This document shows positions 1 to 4,972 of a stretch of DNA of 8,394 bases, one piece after another. Each line of letters starts with the position of its first letter. Positions within the stretch are counted from its first letter, which is position 1. The position numbers were made by a program, and so were the translations under genes. Origin of the DNA: HGM04593 sp964458275 (GTDB lineage: Bacteria; Bacteroidota; Bacteroidia; Bacteroidales; Bacteroidaceae); assembly GCA_964458275.1 (NCBI GenBank), contig CAYWIE010000067.1, positions 1 through 8,394 of the forward strand, written 5' to 3'. A model generated the notes under the pieces. It ran no database searches and had not been told where the DNA came from. It saw only the letters and a list, made by a program, of their open reading frames with translations.

Positions 1-52
1 CGGGGACACAAGGATTTTCAGTCCTTTGCTCTACCAACTGAGCTATGGCACC
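1..52 (-). tRNA. tRNA-Phe(GAA), partial at window edge
   Basis: Read on the minus strand, this is the 5' two thirds of a tRNA. It shows a 5' acceptor strand GGTGCCA, a D arm with stem GCTC/GAGC and loop AGTTGGTA, and an anticodon stem AAGGA/TCCTT around loop CTGAAAA. The anticodon GAA (positions 17-19) decodes Phe UUC/UUU. The variable loop and the start of the T stem are present. The rest of the T arm and the 3' acceptor strand lie outside the window, so presence of an encoded CCA cannot be judged. It is transcribed leftwards, divergently from the neighbouring tRNA-Pro. Confidence 0.95.
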
Positions 53-85
53 TTTGTGAGACTTTTTGTTTCTCGATTGCGAGTG

Positions 86-117
86 CAAAGATAGAGACTT
101 TTTTTTTACTGTGCAAA
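86..117 (-). promoter_or_regulatory. Bacteroidota-type promoter of tRNA-Phe
   Basis: On the minus strand TTTG (114-117) is followed after exactly 20 bases by TATCTTTG (86-93). This matches the Bacteroidota housekeeping consensus, a -33 TTTG and a -7 TAnnTTTG about 19-21 bases apart. Transcription should begin near position 80, giving a 5' leader of roughly 30 bases before the mature tRNA-Phe end at 52. Confidence 0.8.
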
Positions 118-142
118 TATTTTAGAGAAAAAGTTTAAAAAA

Positions 143-174
143 TTTTTCTCTTTACTATTTTTGTTATACCTTTG
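143..174 (+). promoter_or_regulatory. Bacteroidota-type promoter of tRNA-Pro
   Basis: TACCTTTG at 167-174, followed by C, is a full match to the -7 element TAnnTTTG. Twenty bases upstream (143-146) stands TTTT instead of TTTG, in a T-rich stretch, so the -33 element is weak. The predicted start falls about 10 bases before the tRNA-Pro gene at 191, consistent with a short processed leader. Confidence 0.7.
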
Positions 175-190
175 CAGTGTCAAAAGTGTA

Positions 191-263
191 CGGAATGTAG
201 CGCAGTTGGTAGCGCACTACGTTCGGGACGTAGGGGTCGGGCGTTCGAGTCGCCTCATTCCGA
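191..263 (+). tRNA. tRNA-Pro(CGG)
   Basis: This is a complete 73-base cloverleaf. The acceptor strands CGGAATG (191-197) and CATTCCG (256-262) pair perfectly and the discriminator base is A263. The D stem is GCGC/GCGC, the anticodon stem is CTACG/CGTAG around loop TTCGGGA with anticodon CGG (224-226), and the T stem GGGCG/CGCCT closes the TTCGAGT loop with one G-T pair. The anticodon decodes proline CCG codons. The 3' CCA is not encoded (the next bases are CAC), so it must be added by the CCA-adding enzyme. It has its own promoter and terminator and is therefore a single-gene transcript. Confidence 0.97.
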
Positions 264-266
264 CAC

Positions 267-304
267 AAGTCAGCAAACGGTTTTGCCGTTTGCTGACTTT
301 TTCT
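267..304 (+). terminator. Rho-independent terminator after tRNA-Pro
   Basis: A perfect 14-base-pair stem (267-280 with 286-299) closes a 5-base loop TTTTG. A T-rich tail (TTTTTCTTTT) runs from the end of the stem. It starts only 4 bases after the tRNA and ends its transcript. Confidence 0.93.
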
Positions 305-502
305 TTTCTCCTACAGTAAATCCCGCCGCAAAAAGAAACATGAATTCTTCATTCACGTTCAGTTCGATAATCGTTTTCGCTATATCCGTCAAAAGGGCAA
401 TTGTTAAAATATACAAATAATCTAATCACAACCGTGAGAATACAACCTGCATGCAACTCTATTAAGTAAAGCGATCCTAAAAACAAAAAAACAATTGCCA
501 CC

Positions 503-532
503 GTTTGGACATGGGCAAGAAAATGTCTAAAC
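503..532. repeat. 10-bp inverted repeat (stem-loop) in the intergenic stretch
   Basis: GTTTGGACAT (503-512) and ATGTCTAAAC (523-532) form a 10-base-pair stem with one G-T pair and a 10-base loop. Read on the minus strand, a run of seven T follows some 10 bases after the stem, so a weak leftward terminator is possible. No gene that would need it is seen. Function unknown. Confidence 0.4.
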
Positions 533-779
533 AGACCATGGACCGCACTTAAGTTTATGGGGCACAAGGCAACAAAGGACCATTACAAGCAACTGCAATA
601 GGGGACGTTTTTATGATGAGACACAAGAACGAGAGCTTTTATTCTCACTAATACGACTCACAATCTTCTATGCGACCCACAATTTTCATTGTCAGTTGCA
701 TAACTTTACAAGAGCCGTCGCATATTGAATCATCCCAACAACTGACTTATTACCAACATCTTACCTCTTAAAAGAAAGA

Positions 780-812
780 CAATATTAATCAAATCACGAC
801 GTCATAATATTG
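780..812. repeat. 8-bp inverted repeat downstream of the GH78 gene
   Basis: CAATATTA (780-787) and TAATATTG (805-812) are perfect inverted copies separated by 17 bases. The element lies about 55 bases past the GH78 stop codon. There is no T-run after it on the minus strand, so it is a poor classical terminator. It could be a weak 3' stem-loop or chance in AT-rich DNA. Confidence 0.3.
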
Positions 813-867
813 GCGAGTCAGATTCCACGACAAGTTATCTCACGAATAGTTCAGTTCCGCGACAGCA

Positions 868-3051
868 CTACTTTGCGACCCTCTTTATACTTCCGTCGGC
901 CTGTACGACCTCAGCAGTCATTCCTTGCGGAATTTTCAATTTTACTGCCGGATTGTCCAAGCCATCCTTTCTGCTGACTTTAATTTTCAGTTTTCCGCAT
1001 GGAGTATCTATCGTTGCAGAAACATTTTTGAGATAACCAAGGCGAGGGTCTATTCTCACAGTGCGGAAACCGGGACTTGTGGATGTAACCCCACAAATCT
1101 TCTGGCTCAAAATAGTCAAAGGTCCTCCGCTCCATGCATGATTGATTGTTCCGCCGCCGAATCCTTCACTACCTATACCCCACCCTTCGAACAGGGTTGT
1201 AAAATCGTAAGAGAGCATGCCTTTGTAACGATGTTTCATTCTGTCAAGTGCCTGATTGGTACGTTCCATTACACATAGCGCCTCCAGAACATACTTCTCC
1301 ATATATGGACTTGCATGATACTCCTTGCCGAGCACAGCAGCTATAGCCGGATATTTGTCTTCTCCTGCAAGTCCGGACAGTACCGCCATAGCCTGCGCCC
1401 GGTCATCGGTTGCACCTTTGTACGATGGGCTGCGATAGGCCTCGCCATTCCAGAAACGGCGGTCGAAAGAGGCACGCATTCTCCGCATCATTGTTTCGCA
1501 AAGTTTCTCATCATCGCTCTTGCCCAACATTCGCGCGAACTCCTTTTCGGCTTTCAATGCAAGATAATACCAGCAGTTTGTAAGCACTTCGAGGTCGATA
1601 TTCCTGCCCCAATCGCCCCAGCTCCATTCGCCATGGCGAACAATTGCAATGCCATCTTCGTCAGTGTGCCACACCTCATGCAGATAGCGGTGAAGCCCAT
1701 CATATATCTTGGGAACAAAACTGCTGTCGCCACTATAATAATATTGAGTGTAAAAGCCGTACCACCCTACCGAGGCAAGCATCTGCAACGGCAATTCCTT
1801 GCCCCAATTGTTTGAGGGGACGGGTGAAAAGATTGTTCCGTTCTCTCGTTGCCAGTTTATAAGTTCGAGCACACCTTTCGTTGCCAATCTGTGCGATGAG
1901 GGAGAAAGGGCATAGAATGCCTCGCCGAGTTCATTCACCTCATCGCCCCACCATTGCGCACGCTCGCGGTCGGGACAATCCATATAGTTGTCGCGCATGG
2001 TTATATAGAGAGTGCGTGCGGAGCGTTTCCACAACTCGTTAAAGAAATTGTCGTTGCAGTTGAAAGAACCGCTGAATTCAGTATCGTACCCCGTTTCGCG
2101 GAATTTTACTTGAAGGACCTTTACACCCTTAGGAATTATGTAACGCACCTCGTGCCCGTTCATCCATCCGTAGCTCTCGTACTCTTGCCTGCCGTCGCGC
2201 GTAATATATTCGGCACGGACATTAATATCGGAGCCGCCACGATAGTTATCCGTCATCATAATAACTCTCTTGCCTGCCGCAGACTCAATCTTCATATAAG
2301 GTGTCATCTGACAATTGTAGGGCAAGCGGCAATAGAGCGTGTCTCCATCAGCGGAAGCCCTCACCTCAGTATAGTTGCGCAATCCGTAGTCTTTCCACAA
2401 AGGAATAGGGCGTTCAACCATCTGTCCGAATGGAGCCTCACAGGCAGATGCAAGAACTGCCGCATTCGCCATTCTGCTGTCGTCGTAATCATTTTCCTGC
2501 CAACCGATTGTTTCGAGACGCGCATCGAAACACACATTGCTTTCAGCCAAACGGAAATTGGGGTGCGGCGCATCACTCTCTTTGTAGGCTTTATAGGTTT
2601 CAGCCAGCCAATCAGAGCCACTGTTTATACGGACGCCGTCTACCTCAGCTTCGAAATAGAGACCTGCCTTTCCGCTACTCTCATGGCTGTATGAAGGCTT
2701 GCCGAAATGCCATGCAAGCAGAGCGACAGTGTTTTTCCCTTTTTTGAGATACTTGCTTATATCCACTCTGTCGTAGTAGCAGTCGCCTGGCGAGGGACCA
2801 CGCTTCAAACATCCTTCGAACACTGCAAGGCTGCCGTTTATCCACAACCAGTATTTACTGTCGGCAGAGATGTATGCGATTGTCTCGGAAGGACACTTGC
2901 CGATGGTAAAACTTTTGCGAAAAATTTGCCATGTATTCGGAGCATGCGGACAATCCGCCGCACATATCCATTTTGCAGTACCTTGAAACAAAGCAAAGGC
3001 TGTTGCATTAAACGTTAACAGTAAAAGCAGTGCAAAGAGAGTTCTTTTCAT
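868..3051 (-). CDS. Exported alpha-L-rhamnosidase, glycoside hydrolase family 78
   Basis: A 727-residue enzyme predicted to release terminal alpha-L-rhamnose from plant or microbial glycans, probably in the periplasm. Residues 1-20 form a signal peptide (MKR, then a hydrophobic run ending AFA). No lipobox cysteine follows, so it is not an obvious lipoprotein. N-terminal beta-sandwich domains cover about 25-330, the (alpha/alpha)6 catalytic barrel about 330-650, and a C-terminal beta-sandwich the rest. The motif DCPDRERAQWWGD (358-370) carries D358, E363 and D370 with the same spacing as Asp567, Glu572 and Asp579 of Bacillus RhaB; E363 is the likely general acid. E622 in FEGW, followed by NHAW (637-640), is the likely general base. 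The ATG at 3051 is chosen because it begins the signal peptide. The gene stands alone, with no SusC/SusD or regulator beside it. Family is well supported; the exact substrate is not. Confidence 0.9.
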   Translation of the reverse strand: MKRTLFALLLLLTFNATAFALFQGTAKWICAADCPHAPNTWQIFRKSFTIGKCPSETIAYISADSKYWLWINGSLAVFEGCLKRGPSPGDCYYDRVDISKYLKKGKNTVALLAWHFGKPSYSHESSGKAGLYFEAEVDGVRINSGSDWLAETYKAYKESDAPHPNFRLAESNVCFDARLETIGWQENDYDDSRMANAAVLASACEAPFGQMVERPIPLWKDYGLRNYTEVRASADGDTLYCRLPYNCQMTPYMKIESAAGKRVIMMTDNYRGGSDINVRAEYITRDGRQEYESYGWMNGHEVRYIIPKGVKVLQVKFRETGYDTEFSGSFNCNDNFFNELWKRSARTLYITMRDNYMDCPDRERAQWWGDEVNELGEAFYALSPSSHRLATKGVLELINWQRENGTIFSPVPSNNWGKELPLQMLASVGWYGFYTQYYYSGDSSFVPKIYDGLHRYLHEVWHTDEDGIAIVRHGEWSWGDWGRNIDLEVLTNCWYYLALKAEKEFARMLGKSDDEKLCETMMRRMRASFDRRFWNGEAYRSPSYKGATDDRAQAMAVLSGLAGEDKYPAIAAVLGKEYHASPYMEKYVLEALCVMERTNQALDRMKHRYKGMLSYDFTTLFEGWGIGSEGFGGGTINHAWSGGPLTILSQKICGVTSTSPGFRTVRIDPRLGYLKNVSATIDTPCGKLKIKVSRKDGLDNPAVKLKIPQGMTAEVVQADGSIKRVAK

Positions 3052-3109
3052 GGTATTCAGAAATTTAGAAGCCGTTTAAATTGCATTGTAAAAAAAAATC
3101 CTAAGTTCG

Positions 3110-3142
3110 CAAATGCCTATCACCCACACGTATTATGACAAA
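3110..3142 (-). promoter_or_regulatory. Weak candidate promoter of the GH78 gene
   Basis: On the minus strand TTTG (3139-3142) precedes GGCATTTG (3110-3117) by 21 bases. The spacing and the TTTG parts fit the Bacteroidota promoter, but the usual TA of the -7 element is GG here. It would give a leader of about 55 bases before the ATG at 3051. The assignment rests on position and partial matching only. Confidence 0.3.
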
Positions 3143-3233
3143 GCCAGCCTCCTTTAGTGTATCAACATAAGATAGATGAAAGAAAAACTCTGATTTTGCC
3201 CATACAGAATTACTGTAATGCATACATCGAACT

Positions 3234-3530
3234 GACGTTATATTATTCTATCCTACATCAAACCACAACTGTCGCCCGGCAACGGCTGATGAACTACAGT
3301 TGTATCTTATTCCATTTCTACATCAAACCACAACACATAGTGTATAACATCTGTTTGCTCATTGGTTGTATCTTATTCCGTTTCTACATCAAACCACAAC
3401 TGCCAAGTCGCGATTGTAAGAATTTTGCTGTTGTATCTTATTCCGTTTCTACATCAAACCACAACATGCCAGGTATCGCCTTTTCTATTGCGTTGTTGTA
3501 TCTTATTCCGTTTCTACATCAAACCACAAC
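3234..3530 (-). CRISPR. Type II-C CRISPR array, 5 repeats and 4 spacers
   Basis: 36-base repeats lie at 3234-3269 (decayed), 3299-3334 (one change, at repeat position 16 on the plus strand), 3365-3400, 3430-3465 and 3495-3530; the last three are identical. Spacers are 29, 30, 29 and 29 bases (3270-3298, 3335-3364, 3401-3429, 3466-3494). Read on the minus strand the repeat begins GTTGTGGTTTGATGTAG and ends GATACAAC; its ends are inverted copies (GTTGT/ACAAC), as is common in type II repeats. In the first unit only the last 17 bases (plus-strand reading) are kept, marking the old, leader-distal end. Minus-strand transcription is inferred from that decayed end, the adjoining promoter and the inverted anti-repeat next to cas2. 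A 36-base repeat with spacers near 30 is typical of type II systems. Spacer targets cannot be identified by eye. Confidence 0.97.
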
Positions 3531-3555
3531 CTTGGTCATCAATAGCCTTATATAC

Positions 3556-3586
3556 CAAAGATTTATACAAAATTCCTTACTTCAAA
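3556..3586 (-). promoter_or_regulatory. Leader promoter of the CRISPR array
   Basis: On the minus strand TTTG (3583-3586) is followed after 19 bases by AATCTTTG (3556-3563), one base off the TAnnTTTG consensus. The start would fall near 3550, about 20 bases before the first repeat at 3530, which suits a pre-crRNA promoter. It overlaps the likely tail of the tracrRNA candidate. Confidence 0.5.
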
Positions 3587-3640
3587 ACAGGTAATAAAGC
3601 ATCCAAAGAAGTGGGATTTGATGTAATTATTTCAATTCAT
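3565..3640 (-). ncRNA. Candidate tracrRNA in the leader, between cas2 and the array
   Basis: The minus strand carries an anti-repeat at 3611-3625. TACATCAAA pairs perfectly with TTTGATGTA of the repeat and, after a 2-base bulge (TC), CCAC pairs with GTGG of the repeat. This is the 5' part of the crRNA repeat, the part that normally pairs with tracrRNA. The element is inverted relative to the array repeats, as an anti-repeat must be and a stray repeat would not be. A TATATTTG element lies 20 bases upstream. The tail has a weak hairpin (TTAC/GTAA around 3575-3596, extended by G-T pairs) followed by ATTTTG, but no GC-rich terminator. Both ends given are estimates. A different tracrRNA upstream of cas9, outside the window, cannot be excluded. 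Confidence 0.55.
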
Positions 3641-3644
3641 GCTG

Positions 3645-3652
3645 CAAATATA
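3645..3652 (-). promoter_or_regulatory. -7 element (TATATTTG) before the tracrRNA candidate
   Basis: The minus-strand sequence TATATTTG followed by C matches TAnnTTTG fully. It lies 43 bases after the cas2 stop codon and 20 bases before the anti-repeat. No TTTG sits at the ideal 19-21 base distance upstream; the nearest (3668-3671) is only 15 bases away, so the -33 part is weak. Confidence 0.5.
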
Positions 3653-3695
3653 ATAAAACAAAAACACCAAAAGACCTTTAAACGTACAATTATAC

Positions 3696-4034
3696 TCAGA
3701 ATATCTCTAATTGCTGCGGAGCAGCAGGATTACTGCGTTCTATCTTACCCCAAAAGTTCAAAATATCACTATACTGTTTGTCTGTAACACACAAAATACT
3801 TACATAACCGTATGGAGGAATAACCTTTCGTACTCTTTTTATGTGAACATCCACACTTTCTCTTGATGCACAATGTCTTATATAGACCGAATATTGCATC
3901 ATTGAAAAACCGTCTTTTTCCAAGTTCTTGCGGAACTGCGCAGCATGACGTTTCTCGATCTTTGTCGTTGTCGGGAGGTCAAAAAACACGAATAGCCACA
4001 TAATATGATATGAATTCAAACGATATTCCGACAT
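3696..4034 (-). CDS. cas2: CRISPR-associated endonuclease Cas2
   Basis: Cas2 pairs with Cas1 as the structural core of the spacer-integration complex. From the ATG at 4034 the protein has 112 residues, a usual length, and begins MSEYRLN. The first beta-strand and metal-site aspartate are seen in MWLFVFFDLP (the Asp is residue 19 from this start), followed by a helix with RHAAQFRKNLEKDGF and then MMQYSVYIRHC, the usual ferredoxin-like Cas2 pattern. The frame stays open three codons further to a TTG at 4043 that would overlap cas1. The ATG is preferred because it lies one base after the cas1 stop and gives the usual Cas2 N-terminus. This tight junction indicates translational coupling with cas1. 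It is the last cas gene before the leader and array. Confidence 0.95.
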   Translation of the reverse strand: MSEYRLNSYHIMWLFVFFDLPTTTKIEKRHAAQFRKNLEKDGFSMMQYSVYIRHCASRESVDVHIKRVRKVIPPYGYVSILCVTDKQYSDILNFWGKIERSNPAAPQQLEIF

Positions 4035-4035
4035 T

Positions 4036-4923
4036 TTATTCAAGCATTGGATAAACGATCTTTTTCTGTGTACCGGCGAAACATTTCGCCAACGACGCCG
4101 TTGTCATCGTCAGCCCGACATCTAAAGGGCGAGTTACCTTGTCAAATTTAGTATCAGTAAAAAGCAATCTGAGCAACTGCGTTTTCACATCTTTTGTCAA
4201 ATCTCTTTCGCCGTTTGCATATAGATTGAATACAAATTCATCGACATAAGGACGATATGGTTCCATTATATCATCTGCCAAAGGGAAAGCATTGTATCTG
4301 TTTCTATGAAAGATACCAAACGCAGGAAAAAGCCCCGACCCCATAAGCGAACGTGCTACCGCAGCTCTTAGAAAGGTGTACCCGTAATTAAGCATACTAT
4401 TAGGAGAATCTCCTCCTCTTGAACGTATAAAATCTTTTCCGAACAGTTCCGCCCAATATACTTTTGCGGCAACACCCTCACGATTATCCGTATCGCCACT
4501 CTTTACATTTGAATACAGCGGCTTAAGCAATGAACCATCCTTACCTAGCTTATTCAACAGATTGGCTTGATTCTTTATTTTGTGTTCCACAATCTGCTTC
4601 CATAGATTCTTCTTTAGCGGTTCGCTGGCATCTATTTGATTCCTATAAATCTCGGCTTGTATTCTATTGGAATCAAGATTCACAAGCATTGCATTAGGCA
4701 TGAAATCGTTTCCACAAAATATAACAGCCACATTATTGTCGGATAAAGCATTTAGAAGTGGCAAAGTAATATTTGTCTGTTGATGTTCCAATATAACAAA
4801 CCCTACATCTTCTATAGGCACACTCCGCTGCATGTCCGGCATTTCCTTTGTGGTAATAATCATTTGATTATTGCGAAGGCTTAGATTATATGGCTGCGAG
4901 AAGAAAAGTGTACGTTTCAACAT
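4036..4923 (-). CDS. cas1: CRISPR-associated integrase Cas1 (type II)
   Basis: Cas1 is the metal-dependent integrase that inserts new spacers at the leader-repeat junction together with Cas2. The 295-residue length is normal for type II Cas1. An N-terminal beta-sandwich domain (about 1-85) precedes the helical catalytic domain. Active-site residues are visible: E149 in DNREG, H206 in FGIFHRNRYNAF and E221 in LADDIMEPYRP, matching the Glu/His/Glu set at similar positions in other type II Cas1 proteins. The reading frame is intact. It starts 49 bases after the cas9 stop; only a poor promoter-like sequence lies in that gap, so it is probably transcribed with cas9. cas2 follows after one base. 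Confidence 0.97.
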   Translation of the reverse strand: MLKRTLFFSQPYNLSLRNNQMIITTKEMPDMQRSVPIEDVGFVILEHQQTNITLPLLNALSDNNVAVIFCGNDFMPNAMLVNLDSNRIQAEIYRNQIDASEPLKKNLWKQIVEHKIKNQANLLNKLGKDGSLLKPLYSNVKSGDTDNREGVAAKVYWAELFGKDFIRSRGGDSPNSMLNYGYTFLRAAVARSLMGSGLFPAFGIFHRNRYNAFPLADDIMEPYRPYVDEFVFNLYANGERDLTKDVKTQLLRLLFTDTKFDKVTRPLDVGLTMTTASLAKCFAGTQKKIVYPMLE

Positions 4924-4972
4924 GTTCTTATGCTTTAAAAAGTCATTGCAAACAGATACTTACTCATTGGTA

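Larger units (their letters stand above)
305..867. other. Intergenic stretch without a recognisable gene
   Basis: About 560 bases between the tRNA-Pro terminator and the stop codon of the GH78 gene. The only open frames are short. The longest on the minus strand (349-567, 72 codons, partly hydrophobic) has no recognisable family, no convincing ribosome binding site and no TAnnTTTG promoter. Two inverted repeats are visible, at 503-532 and at 780-812. No transposase, integrase or RNA gene could be recognised. It may be plain spacer or the eroded remains of an earlier gene. Confidence 0.6.

Noticed and set aside
349..567. 72-codon minus-strand frame with hydrophobic segments
   Set aside because: No family resemblance, no promoter or ribosome binding site, and it spans the 503-532 stem-loop. 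Not enough support to call a gene.
649..661. TAATACGACTCAC, identical to the first 13 bases of the T7 RNA polymerase promoter
   Set aside because: The rest of the promoter, including the start region, does not match (AATCTTCTA follows) and there is no sign of T7-like phage or vector sequence nearby. Most likely coincidence.
788..800. Second possible anti-repeat on the plus strand (13 pairs with the repeat, two of them G-U)
   Set aside because: The repeat segment is almost all G and U, so when wobble pairs are allowed about one such match is expected by chance in a window this size. It has no promoter or terminator and lies 2.4 kb from the array.
1954..2694. 246-codon open frame on the plus strand opposite the GH78 gene
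   Set aside because: Fully antisense to conserved GH78 coding sequence with no recognisable domain; a shadow of the real gene's codon pattern.
3167..3174. ATAAGATA near the distal end of the array, complementary to the other half of the repeat
   Set aside because: Only 8 bases pair, which is readily expected by chance, and it would require the array to be read on the plus strand, against the decay polarity and the leader promoter.
3157..3787. Plus-strand open frames of 141-145 codons with repeating peptide blocks across the CRISPR array
   Set aside because: The repeating peptide is simply the translated 36-base CRISPR repeat; these are not genes.
4949..4958. Promoter-like TATCTGTTTG on the minus strand between cas9 and cas1
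   Set aside because: The TA to TTTG spacing is two bases too long and no -33 TTTG sits at the right distance; cas1 is more simply explained as part of the cas9 transcript.
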